The notes beneath the pieces were generated by a model. It saw only the letters and a program-made list of their open reading frames with translations. It was not told the origin of the DNA and ran no database searches. A stretch of DNA of 64,000 nucleotides, taken from the NCBI GenBank assembly GCA_028823855.1, contig JAPPFL010000012.1, forward strand, positions 1 through 64,000, given 5' to 3'. Source of the DNA: Albidovulum sp. (GTDB taxonomy: Bacteria > Pseudomonadota > Alphaproteobacteria > Rhodobacterales > Rhodobacteraceae). Numbering within the stretch: position 1 is the stretch's first letter; the number at the start of each line of letters is the position of its first letter. Both the position numbers and the translations under genes were made by a program. Below are positions 8,570 to 16,818 of the stretch, piece by piece.

Positions 8570-10369
8570 CTAACTGCCGGCCATTACAAAATGACCCGGA
8601 CCGGCTTGCCGATAGTCGCGTTTTGGTGGCGCATACGCGGGAGGCCGGATCGGGCTTTTCAACTCGGTTGGCGGAATATCCTGTCGATGCAGCCTTCGCG
8701 CCGGGTCGGGGATTGGCACCGACGACAGCAAGCGCCTAGTATAGGGGTGTTGCGGCGAATTGAAAACCATGTCGCGGGGGCCGATTTCAACGATTTCGCC
8801 AAGCAGCATCACCGCGACGCGGTGGCTGACGCGCTCTACGACAGCCATGTCGTGCGAAATGAACAGGAACGAAAGGCCGAGTCGCTCCTGCAGTTCCATC
8901 ATCAGGTTCACAACCTGCGCCTTGATGGTCGCGTCGAGAGCCGAAACTGATTCATCGGCGACGATCAGAGCCGGATTAAGTGCCAGCGTGCGCGCGATTG
9001 CAATACGCTGACGCTGGCCGCCGGAGAATTCATGCGGCCAAAGATTGGCCATGTCTGGCGACAGTCCGACCTGCTCCAGAAGGGCGGAGACTCTTTTGCC
9101 GGCTTCCCGGCGGGTTGCAATTCCGTGGTGAATCATCGGCTCCATGATCGCCTCGCCCACCCGCATTCTAGGGTTCAAGCTGGAGAAGGGATCCTGGAAG
9201 ATCATTTGCATCGACCGGCGTTGCCGTTTCATGGCCGAATTGGAGAGCGTGCTAAGATTCCGCCCCGACATGACGATCTTGCCTCCACATGGCTCGACCA
9301 GGCGGAGGATGGAACGGCCCGTGGTTGACTTTCCGCAACCTGATTCTCCGACCAGCGCCAGTGTTTCGCCTTGCGCCACGTCAAATGATACGTCTTCGAC
9401 AGCATGGATGCGCCCCACGACCCGTCCGAGCAGCCCCCTGCGAATATCGAACCGCGTAGACAGGTTCTGGACGCTCAGCAACGGAGGCTCCCGCCGGTTC
9501 ACGGTGTCGCGTCGATGCGCGGAGTTCGAATGCGCGGAACAACCAGGCAAATTATAGGGCTGAGGCGAAGATGTGTGGGCCATTTCGCCTAGGCGCGGGG
9601 CAGCGGCCAACAAGGTTCGCGTATAACTCGTTCGGGGACCTGAGAAGACTTCGCTTGTGCTCCCCTGTTCCAGCATCTTGGACCGGAACATGACAACTGT
9701 CCGATCCGCGGTTTCCGCGACCACGCCCATGTCGTGGGTAATGAACAGAACGCCCATTTCCCGTTCATCCTGAAGTTCCTTGATAAGCTGAAGGATTTGG
9801 GCCTGGATCGTTACGTCAAGCGCTGTTGTAGGTTCATCCGCGATCAGCAGCCGCGGGCGGCAGGCAAGAGCGGCCGCGATCATCACGCGCTGCAACATGC
9901 CGCCGGACATTTCGTGCGGGTATTCGCGTGCGCGGGATGCCGCGGCGGGAATCCGAACCCTTTCCATCAATCGCACGGCCTCTCTCAAGGCCTCTCGCCT
10001 GGCCATTCCCTGGTGCCGTACCAGGGATTCGGCAATTTGCCTGCCTACGGAATAGACTGGATTGAGACTGGTCATCGGCTCCTGAAAGATCATCGCTATT
10101 CGATTTCCGCGAAACTGTTCCATTTCCTTGTCGGAAAGGCTAAGCAGGTCAGTTCCGTCAAGAATGGCCTGACCAGTGATTCGAGTGGATTTCCGGGGGA
10201 GCAGCCCCATGATTGACAAAGCGGTAACACTCTTTCCTGAACCGGATTCACCGACCAGGGCAACGGTTTTTCCAACCCCGATATCAAAACTCACGCCATC
10301 GACAACCGTGTTCCATCCACCGGCAAGCCGAAAGGACGCGGCGAGATTTCTTACGGAGAGGACGCGCAA
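8570..10369 (-). CDS. Fused DppD-DppF-type ABC transporter ATPase
   Basis: Two complete ABC modules are joined in one chain, as in GsiA-type glutathione/peptide importers. Module 1 has Walker A GESGSGKS, signature MSGGMLQRV and Walker B LLIADEP; module 2 has GESGCGKS, FSGGQRQRI and LIVADES. Each ends with the oligopeptide/dipeptide-transporter C-terminal extension. A longer frame begins at ATG 10456, but that ATG lies on the rightward promoter, has no ribosome site, and adds 29 residues unlike the family. I prefer the TTG at 10369, preceded by GAAGGGGA. The permeases and binding protein that this ATPase should power lie in the divergent operon (11541-15016), which has no ATPase of its own. 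Confidence 0.85.
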   Translation of the reverse strand: MRVLSVRNLAASFRLAGGWNTVVDGVSFDIGVGKTVALVGESGSGKSVTALSIMGLLPRKSTRITGQAILDGTDLLSLSDKEMEQFRGNRIAMIFQEPMTSLNPVYSVGRQIAESLVRHQGMARREALREAVRLMERVRIPAAASRAREYPHEMSGGMLQRVMIAAALACRPRLLIADEPTTALDVTIQAQILQLIKELQDEREMGVLFITHDMGVVAETADRTVVMFRSKMLEQGSTSEVFSGPRTSYTRTLLAAAPRLGEMAHTSSPQPYNLPGCSAHSNSAHRRDTVNRREPPLLSVQNLSTRFDIRRGLLGRVVGRIHAVEDVSFDVAQGETLALVGESGCGKSTTGRSILRLVEPCGGKIVMSGRNLSTLSNSAMKRQRRSMQMIFQDPFSSLNPRMRVGEAIMEPMIHHGIATRREAGKRVSALLEQVGLSPDMANLWPHEFSGGQRQRIAIARTLALNPALIVADESVSALDATIKAQVVNLMMELQERLGLSFLFISHDMAVVERVSHRVAVMLLGEIVEIGPRDMVFNSPQHPYTRRLLSSVPIPDPARRLHRQDIPPTELKSPIRPPAYAPPKRDYRQAGPGHFVMAGS

Positions 10370-10422
10370 TTTGCCGAGTTCCCCTTCGGAATTCGACGCA
10401 ATTGCTGATTCAGTGCATGTTA

Positions 10423-10450
10423 TTGGCAATTTCCACGTTATGGTTATACT
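10423..10450 (+). promoter_or_regulatory. Sigma-70-type promoter of the rhodanese/peptide-transporter operon
   Basis: TTGGCA (10423-10428) and TATACT (10445-10450) are separated by 16 bases, with the rhodanese ATG 26 bases after the -10 box. The spacing and both boxes are close to consensus. This region also has to serve the leftward ATPase operon, whose own promoter is less clear (TTGCCA on the minus strand near 10423-10428 with a poor -10). Confidence 0.6.
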
Positions 10451-10476
10451 TGGCATAATGAAGGCAAGGGTGCGCC

Positions 10477-11343
10477 ATGGGCAAGCAAGAATTGTTGGAA
10501 TTGCGGAATAAATCCTTGGTCGCGCCTGCTGATCTAATGAACATGCTGCAGAGCGACAGCCCGCCGTCCATTCTGGCTGTACAGTCCGTTTGCCCGTACA
10601 CGGGCAGGGATTCGCAGTGCGGCCGATGGATTCCGGGCGCCGTCGATGCCGAAGCCTATTCCGACTTCGCAGCCAAGGCGACGGCGACCAGCGGGGACCG
10701 CCCGTTGCCGGACATAGATAATCTGCAAGAGGCGGCCCGTTCCTGGGGGTTGTCCCATAACCGGACCGTTGTCCTTTACGATAGCGACCGCAGCTTGACC
10801 GCCGCGAGAGGATGGTGGGTGCTGAAATGGGCAGGTCTCTCCGATGTCCGCGTCCTAGACGGAGGGTTGTCAGGGTGGCTGGCGGAAAACCTTCCCGTGT
10901 CGCGGGAAAGAGCGAGTGCCTCCAGCAGTTTAATAGATCTGGCTCCGGGGAACATGCCCGAATTCGGAGCGGACCAAGCGCGCTATTTCGTCAGAGAAGG
11001 GGTCTTGCTTGATTCTCGGATCCGCCCGAACTACATCGGCGGCGCCCGGACCGGCGGGGACCCAAAACGCGGCCACATCCCCGGCGCGGTCAGCGCGCCC
11101 ACACTTGACAACGTAACCGACCACGGGTATTTTACGGACAGCGCTACGCTAGGTGAGCTGTACTTGGGGTACGGCGTTGACGGGAAGCGACCTGTTGGAG
11201 TCTATTGCGGGGCTGGGATGTCGGCGGCTCATACGGTTCTGGCCTTGGCCTCGATCGGAATCGATGCCTCCATGTATCCCGGATCCTGGTCGCAGTGGGT
11301 TTCCGATCCTAGAAGACCGGTAAGGCGCGGAGCAATACCCTAG
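10477..11343 (+). CDS. Thiosulfate/3-mercaptopyruvate sulfurtransferase (two-domain rhodanese)
   Basis: The 288-residue protein has two rhodanese domains. The inactive N-terminal one includes VVLYDSDRS and VRVLDGGLSGW; the C-terminal catalytic one has the persulfide-forming cysteine C244 in VYCGAGMSA. RGHIPGAV, the typical CH2A-type motif, precedes it. The active loop CGAGMSA departs from both the CRKGVT (thiosulfate) and CGSGVT (mercaptopyruvate) types, being nearer the second. It transfers sulfane sulfur to an acceptor in the cytoplasm. It is the first gene after the promoter and the rightward operon may continue into the binding protein 197 bases downstream. What sulfur chemistry links it to the transporter is not shown by the sequence. 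Confidence 0.88.
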   Translation: MGKQELLELRNKSLVAPADLMNMLQSDSPPSILAVQSVCPYTGRDSQCGRWIPGAVDAEAYSDFAAKATATSGDRPLPDIDNLQEAARSWGLSHNRTVVLYDSDRSLTAARGWWVLKWAGLSDVRVLDGGLSGWLAENLPVSRERASASSSLIDLAPGNMPEFGADQARYFVREGVLLDSRIRPNYIGGARTGGDPKRGHIPGAVSAPTLDNVTDHGYFTDSATLGELYLGYGVDGKRPVGVYCGAGMSAAHTVLALASIGIDASMYPGSWSQWVSDPRRPVRRGAIP

Positions 11344-11540
11344 CTCCGGCGCAGTTCGCTTGGAAATGCCGCTAGCTAGACGACCGTCGCGGAAACAGGT
11401 TACGGAGGCACTTGGGAGGAGGGGGTATCATTGCTCCGGCCGGCCTCGAGCCGCGGAGTGCAGTTCGCTGGACTGGATGAATCATCAACCGAATCTCGCT
11501 CTGCAGGCGGCAATCTTCATTCAGCAACTGGGAGGAAAAA

Positions 11541-13094
11541 ATGAAACTTAGGAAAATTGTGGTCAACGCCCTTGTCGCTTCTTGCTTGGCGGCGGGCGCC
11601 GCCGACGCGCAGGAGGCGTCGACGCTGGTAGTCGCTGTTCCGTCAGACCCCAGGGGGCTAGAGCCGGGCACGAACAGGGCTTGGCCGATTGGAAGCGAAA
11701 TCATCCTGAATGTCTTTGACACGCTGGTTGCTTGGACGCCTCCGGAGTTCAGCGAGCTGGAAGGCCGCCTAGCCGAGAGCTGGACGATTTCCGAAGACGG
11801 CAAAACCTTCGATTTCGTCCTTCGGGACGATGTGATGTTCCATGACGGGACGCCGTTTGACGCTGAATCCGTAAAGTTCTCGTTTGAACGGACCATGGAG
11901 TTGAATGCCTACGTGAAGGCCACGCTCGGCATCATCGAGAGTATTGACGTCAACTCGCCGACTGAACTGACGATTTCGCTCTCCCGGCCGTATCCTGCAT
12001 TCATGTCAATCCTCGCGCAGCCGCAGTCGGCAATAGTAAGCCCCTCGGCGGTGGCGGAGCACGGTGAAGACTTCACCAATAACCCGGTTGGCACCGGACC
12101 GTTCAAGTTTCGCGACTATCAGGCGGACACCCGTGTTGTCCTGGATGCGAACCCCGACTACTTCCGCGGCGCTCCGAAACTTTCGCGCTTGATATACAGC
12201 GTGATACCCGAAGCATCGACCCGACGCCTGGAATTGGAAAACGGCGGCATTGACGTAATCCAGCAATCGGGACAGCTTTCCGCGGTTCCACTCGAAGAAA
12301 TGGCGGCTTTTGCGGAAAACCCGGATATCCAGATTCTGGAAAGCCCTAGCCAGATCATTCGACAGCTGGAATTCAACAACTCGCATCCCGACAGTCCGTT
12401 TAACGATGTGAGGGTCCGGCGCGCGGTTGCACACGCAATCGACTACGACGGGCTGCTTGCCGGCATCTTCGGCGGCACGGCAAGCCGGGTCTACGGCCCA
12501 TTGACATCCAACAGCTGGGCCTTCAATCCAAAAGTAGCGGAGATGGCGCCGGGCTACGATCCGGAAAAAGCCAGAGCATTGCTCGCGGAAGCCGGCGCCA
12601 ACCCCGCGGATTGGAATCTGAAGCTCTACGGCTTCCAGGGGTCGCTATGGGGTGCGCTGGCCACGTTCGTGCACGCCAATCTCGCGGATGTGGGTATCGG
12701 CGTCGAGATCGCGCAGACTGAGTTTCCGACCTATCGGGCGCTGCATACCGGCGGCGAGCACAAGATCGCTCTCGATGGACGGCAGCCCTGGTACAATGAT
12801 CCAGACGCCCATATCACGATTGGCTATTATTCCGGACTGGCGGATAGCGCCATGACGTTCCGGATGCCGGAAGACAAGGAACTTGATGACCTGATCCTTT
12901 CCGCTCAGGAAGAATCAGACATGGACAAGCGCCGGGCGCTCTATTTCGAAATTCAGGAGCAGCTCGTGAACCGGGTACCGGGCGCGTATCTGTTCAGTCC
13001 TAAGCTGATTGTCTTCGCGCGGTCCAATGTCGACGGGCTGGTCGTGAACAGCGCGCCGCCGCTGAATGAATACTGGAGCGTAACGAAAAACTGA
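11541..13094 (+). CDS. Peptide/nickel-type ABC transporter substrate-binding protein (SBP family 5)
   Basis: The 517-residue product starts with a clear Sec signal peptide (MKLRKIVVNALVAS followed by an Ala-rich stretch, cleavage likely near residue 23). The family-5 pattern follows: WTISEDGKTFDFVLRDDV, FHDGTPFDAESVKFSFER and NPVGTGPFKF, and the closing segment ends with a typical short C-terminal strand. It would capture a peptide or similar small ligand in the periplasm for DppB/DppC. A strong ribosome site (GGGAGG) lies seven bases before the ATG. A 10-bp hairpin follows the stop, which probably lets this gene be expressed above the permeases. Confidence 0.92.
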   Translation: MKLRKIVVNALVASCLAAGAADAQEASTLVVAVPSDPRGLEPGTNRAWPIGSEIILNVFDTLVAWTPPEFSELEGRLAESWTISEDGKTFDFVLRDDVMFHDGTPFDAESVKFSFERTMELNAYVKATLGIIESIDVNSPTELTISLSRPYPAFMSILAQPQSAIVSPSAVAEHGEDFTNNPVGTGPFKFRDYQADTRVVLDANPDYFRGAPKLSRLIYSVIPEASTRRLELENGGIDVIQQSGQLSAVPLEEMAAFAENPDIQILESPSQIIRQLEFNNSHPDSPFNDVRVRRAVAHAIDYDGLLAGIFGGTASRVYGPLTSNSWAFNPKVAEMAPGYDPEKARALLAEAGANPADWNLKLYGFQGSLWGALATFVHANLADVGIGVEIAQTEFPTYRALHTGGEHKIALDGRQPWYNDPDAHITIGYYSGLADSAMTFRMPEDKELDDLILSAQEESDMDKRRALYFEIQEQLVNRVPGAYLFSPKLIVFARSNVDGLVVNSAPPLNEYWSVTKN

Positions 13095-13108
13095 GTCTGC
13101 AGATACCT

Positions 13109-13135
13109 GAGCCAGCGCCTAAAGAGCGCTGGCTC
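13109..13135 (+). promoter_or_regulatory. Intercistronic hairpin after the binding-protein gene
   Basis: GAGCCAGCGC (13109-13118) and GCGCTGGCTC (13126-13135) form a perfect 10-bp stem with a 7-base loop. It lies 15 bases after the stop and 28 before the permease start, with no long T-run. It more likely protects the 3' end of the binding-protein mRNA or partly attenuates transcription than ends the operon. Confidence 0.75.
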
Positions 13136-13162
13136 TTCCGTACGCGACACCGACACGACTAA

Positions 13163-14173
13163 ATGTTCGAATTCTTGGTCCGGCGGCTGCTGGCGCTGAT
13201 ACCGGTGCTGTTCGTGGTTCTGGTGATCGTTTTTTCTTTGGTTCGCTTTATTCCGGGGGATCCGGCGGTCACGCTGCTCGGTCCGGGCGCCACCGAAAGC
13301 CAGGTTGCCGCATTGCGCGCGCAATTGAATCTCGATGCCCCGCTGCTACGGCAATTTCTCGAGTACTTGACGGGCCTGTTTCAGGGCGACATGGGTAGGT
13401 CGCTCAAATCCGGCAAGCCGGTAGCGGATGAAATATTGGCCCGGCTGCCGGCCACATTGGAGATTTCCGTGTTTGCCGTGCTGATTGCCATTGTTATTGG
13501 TATTCCGATCGGCGTCCTCTCCGCGACTCGACCAAATTCCGGATTCGATCACCTTGTCAGGGTCATATCCCTTGTGGGCGTATCGATTCCCGCCTTCCTG
13601 CTGGCTCTGCTCCTCCAGTTGATCTTCGCGACCTGGCTCGGGCTTTTGCCTGTATCAGGGCGGATGAGCGCGTATCTCTTTGTCGAACCGGTAACCGGCT
13701 TCGCGTTAATCGACGCTTGGCTCAGCGGCGAATCTGGCGCCGTTCGAAGCGTGCTCGCCCATTTGGTGCTTCCGACCTCGGTACTGGCCGCGTTCCTGGC
13801 CGCGACGCTCGGACGGTTCGTGCGGACGACGATGCTGGAGGTCATGACCGAGGACTACATCCGGACTGCGCGTGCCAAGGGCTTGACCTGGCAAACGGTG
13901 ATTTACGGCCACGCGCTTCAAAACTCGCTATTGCCCGCGATCACCGTTGTCGGACTGAAGTTTGCGGAGATGCTCGGGGGGGCTATCCTGACGGAGACGA
14001 TTTTCGCTTGGCCCGGGATCGGGCGGTTCATGTTCGAGGCAATACGAAATCGGGACTATCCGGTCATCCAGGGAACTACCCTGGTCTTTGCGCTCTTGTT
14101 CATGCTGACATCGGTGGTCGTCGATATCATCCATGCGATGCTGGACCCGCGGGTCCGCAGCAAGATAAGGTAA
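13163..14173 (+). CDS. dppB: Peptide-type ABC transporter permease DppB
   Basis: This 336-residue inner-membrane protein has the first transmembrane helix and FIPGDPA motif of DppB/OppB proteins, a periplasmic loop after it, and five further helices. The cytoplasmic ATPase-coupling loop is in TARAKGLTWQTVIYGHALQN near residue 235. The C-terminal DPRVR is typical. Its TAA stop directly abuts the ATG of DppC, so the two are translated together. It pairs with DppC as the channel for the fused ATPase encoded divergently. Confidence 0.93.
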   Translation: MFEFLVRRLLALIPVLFVVLVIVFSLVRFIPGDPAVTLLGPGATESQVAALRAQLNLDAPLLRQFLEYLTGLFQGDMGRSLKSGKPVADEILARLPATLEISVFAVLIAIVIGIPIGVLSATRPNSGFDHLVRVISLVGVSIPAFLLALLLQLIFATWLGLLPVSGRMSAYLFVEPVTGFALIDAWLSGESGAVRSVLAHLVLPTSVLAAFLAATLGRFVRTTMLEVMTEDYIRTARAKGLTWQTVIYGHALQNSLLPAITVVGLKFAEMLGGAILTETIFAWPGIGRFMFEAIRNRDYPVIQGTTLVFALLFMLTSVVVDIIHAMLDPRVRSKIR

Positions 14174-15016
14174 ATGCCCGTGAATGACCTGATACGGTTT
14201 TTCAGGATCAACACGCTTGCAACGGCTGGGACTTCTGTCCTTGCGTGCCTGCTCGTGGCGATTTTCTTTGGGCCGTTTGTCGGGCTCGCCTCGCCATTGG
14301 AACTTAACATGGCGGAAAGGCTACAGCCGCCGAGCACGGACCACTGGTTCGGCACCGACAGCTTCGGGCGCGACATGCTGGCCCGGATCATCCACGGCGG
14401 CCGATACACATTGGCGATCGGATTGGGAGTTGTTGTCGTGGCTTTCATCGTTGGCGTCTTTTTTGGGACCATAGCGGGATTCCTGGGCGGCATCGCGGAC
14501 ATGGTCATCATGCGAATTGTCGACGCCATCCTCTCATTTCCCGCCCTTGTACTGGCAATTGCCCTGGCTGCCGCCTTCGGCCCAAGCCTGCAGAACGCCA
14601 TGCTGGCGGTCGCAATAACGCTGGCGCCGCAGTTTGCCCGTTTGGCGCGCAGCCAGGCGTTGGGCGTTTCCGTCAAGCCATATGTCGAGGCTGCCGTGTC
14701 CCTAGGGTTGCCCAAGCATCGGATTCTCTGGCGCCATGTCCTCGTCAACGCCATCGGCCCCCTGCTGGTGCAGGCCTCCCTCAGCGTCGGCAGCGCCATC
14801 CTCCAAACGGCGAGCCTCGGGTTCCTGGGACTCGGGGCGCAGCCGCCGCTCGCAGAGTGGGGAGCCGACGTTTCAGCCAATCTGCAATTTGTCCGCTCCA
14901 GCCCCTGGACAGCGCTTGGCCCAGGGTTCGCCATCCTGATAACCGTCTTGTGCTTCAACTTGATCGGCGATGCGCTGGCCGACTGGTTCAACCCGCGCAG
15001 GCGGAGCGAGCTGTGA
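14174..15016 (+). CDS. dppC: Peptide-type ABC transporter permease DppC
   Basis: The 280-residue protein has an N-terminal helix, then the family motif HWFGTDSFGRDMLARIIHG, and five more helices. The coupling loop is in EAAVSLGLPKHRILWRHVL near residue 180, and the tail DWFNPR is standard for DppC. It starts on the base after the DppB stop and ends eight bases before the next ATG, so the operon is tightly packed. Confidence 0.93.
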   Translation: MPVNDLIRFFRINTLATAGTSVLACLLVAIFFGPFVGLASPLELNMAERLQPPSTDHWFGTDSFGRDMLARIIHGGRYTLAIGLGVVVVAFIVGVFFGTIAGFLGGIADMVIMRIVDAILSFPALVLAIALAAAFGPSLQNAMLAVAITLAPQFARLARSQALGVSVKPYVEAAVSLGLPKHRILWRHVLVNAIGPLLVQASLSVGSAILQTASLGFLGLGAQPPLAEWGADVSANLQFVRSSPWTALGPGFAILITVLCFNLIGDALADWFNPRRRSEL

Positions 15017-15023
15017 CGGCCTG

Positions 15024-16412
15024 ATGGCACGCGCAAACGGGACGGTAATCGCCATGGAGCGGGTCGAATTCCTTTCTCAGGACCGCGTGACCGATGATTC
15101 CAGCATCCTCACGTTGAAGAATTGGGTCTGCGAACCGCTGCTGCGTTGGCGGTCTGGAAGAGTCTTCCCGAGCTTGCTTGAAAAGTGGCAGTTGTCGCCC
15201 GACGGCCTTTGCTGGCAGTTCCAGATTCGGCCCGGCGCGACATTTCACGACGGCACCCCCTGCACATCCGCATGCATCGCCGGTTTCATCGACAATATCC
15301 TGAATTCCGTCGACATGTTCGGAATGAAGTGGTCCTATGCCCGTTATCTAGACGGCGCGGCAATAGAGACGCCTGCCCGTGATATTCTCCAAGTCAGGAC
15401 GGCATCGCCGTTTCCCGATCTGGTCGACATTTTCGCAGAATTCCACGTTTCTGCGCTCGACAAGTCCGGTCTGCCCACGCTGGGGACCGGGGCGTGGAAG
15501 GTCGTCGAATACGAACCAGGCGTCCGGGTGCGCCTGGCTCCCGCGTCCGGGACCGGGAAACGCGCGGATTTTTTGTCGATGCGCCGTGCGGAAGACAGGC
15601 TGGCCTCTCTGCGGGACGGCACCGTGAATTGCTCGATGCAGCTGGAAAAACTGTCCGTTCCGCGTAGAAGCCTTGAAGGATTCAACTGGGTCGAATCCGA
15701 CGCGAATCTCACCGTCACCGCGTTCATGAACGGTCGGACCGGCCCGTTTGCCTGGCCCGAGGCGCGGCTGGCCGCGAATCTGGCCATCGACCGGGATGCT
15801 CTGGTTTCTGGAGTCATGGGCGGCCTTGCAAGCCCGGCGACGACGGTGGTCAGCCCATTTCACCTCGGCTACGCGGAAGCGGGGCCGGCCCCCATCGCCC
15901 ATGATCCCGCCCGCGCGCGGACAATATTGCTGGAATCCGGCGCGCCCGCCGAAGTTGTCTTGCGAAGCCCGGAATTCATGCCGGAACGCGCACCGGAGAT
16001 TGCGAATTTCATAGCGGAGGCGCTAGGAGAGATCGGATTTCACGTCGACGTTCAAATAGAACCGGACAGGCCTGAATACGCCCGTCAGCTCGGACGCAAG
16101 GAAATGGGAGACCTTGCAATCTTCGATTCCTCCCCGCGAAGCACTTTCCGCGTCCTGGACGACAAGATCAGCTCTGAAACGGCGTCAGTGTGGTGGCAGG
16201 GCGTGGACGACCCGCGCGCGAACGACCTTTTCAATTCGGCGCGAAGGATTCTTGATCCCGGGATGCGCGCGCAGGCGTACGGGGAGTGCCTTGCGCACTT
16301 GAGCCGCCACCCGCACTGGCTGTACCTGTTTTATCCCAAGGTCTGCATGGCTCACGCAACCGAACTCAAGGGGCTTTCGCTCGATCACAGCGGGACCCTT
16401 CATGTATTCTGA
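15024..16412 (+). CDS. Second family-5 solute-binding-like protein, without a signal peptide
   Basis: From the ATG at 15024 the protein is 462 residues and looks like a diverged SBP-5 domain: WQLSPDGLCWQFQIRPGATFHDGTP at residues ~55-80 is the family signature, and PTLGTGAWKVVEYEPG matches the ligand-cleft segment. An in-frame ATG at 14970 lies inside dppC and adds nothing useful. Neither start gives a hydrophobic signal: the N-terminus is MARANGTVIAMERVEFLS, so export by Sec is not predicted. Similar signal-less SBP-5 domains occur as C-terminal sensor domains of SgrR-type regulators, but no DNA-binding domain is fused here. A cytoplasmic ligand sensor or a protein that lost its signal are both possible. 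Confidence 0.82.
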   Translation: MARANGTVIAMERVEFLSQDRVTDDSSILTLKNWVCEPLLRWRSGRVFPSLLEKWQLSPDGLCWQFQIRPGATFHDGTPCTSACIAGFIDNILNSVDMFGMKWSYARYLDGAAIETPARDILQVRTASPFPDLVDIFAEFHVSALDKSGLPTLGTGAWKVVEYEPGVRVRLAPASGTGKRADFLSMRRAEDRLASLRDGTVNCSMQLEKLSVPRRSLEGFNWVESDANLTVTAFMNGRTGPFAWPEARLAANLAIDRDALVSGVMGGLASPATTVVSPFHLGYAEAGPAPIAHDPARARTILLESGAPAEVVLRSPEFMPERAPEIANFIAEALGEIGFHVDVQIEPDRPEYARQLGRKEMGDLAIFDSSPRSTFRVLDDKISSETASVWWQGVDDPRANDLFNSARRILDPGMRAQAYGECLAHLSRHPHWLYLFYPKVCMAHATELKGLSLDHSGTLHVF

Positions 16413-16434
16413 CGCGGCATCCAAAGGACATGCG

Positions 16435-16818
16435 ATGAATGCGGAATGCGCAATTACATTCTACTATTACGAGGATATTTTCGCCGTCGCCCCCTTTTAC
16501 GAAGACACGCTGGGATTTGATCTGGTGCTGGACCAGGGCGTTGCTCGTATCTACAGGGTGGCGGGCACCGCCTACTTCGGAATTGTTGACGGTAGCAGCG
16601 GGCACCTTGAACCCCGGGAAAAAAGCGCAGCCCTGTTGACAATCGTTTCGGAAGATATTGCCGGCTGGCACTCCCGAATGATCGCCGCGAATGTGCCGGG
16701 TCTCTCGGAAATCAAGCGCGGCCGCTTTTGCGAACACTTCTTTTTTGAGGATCCCGGAGGCTATGCGATCGAAATCCAGCGATTTCATGACCCGTCGGTC
16801 GCAGCCCTCTTCAAATGA
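16435..16818 (+). CDS. VOC (glyoxalase/bleomycin-resistance fold) protein
   Basis: The 127-residue protein has the beta-alpha-beta-beta-beta repeat of vicinal-oxygen-chelate enzymes. It begins ITFYYYEDIFAVAPFYEDTLG, the usual first module, and ends FFFEDPGGYAIEIQRF, whose Glu is the usual last metal ligand (E in YAIEI). An upstream ATG at 16402 overlaps the previous gene; I chose 16435 because homologues start there. Its TGA overlaps the ATG of the NTPase-FGE gene (ATGA at 16815-16818), which suggests translational coupling. The reaction is unknown; VOC proteins include isomerases, dioxygenases and resistance proteins. Confidence 0.8.
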   Translation: MNAECAITFYYYEDIFAVAPFYEDTLGFDLVLDQGVARIYRVAGTAYFGIVDGSSGHLEPREKSAALLTIVSEDIAGWHSRMIAANVPGLSEIKRGRFCEHFFFEDPGGYAIEIQRFHDPSVAALFK

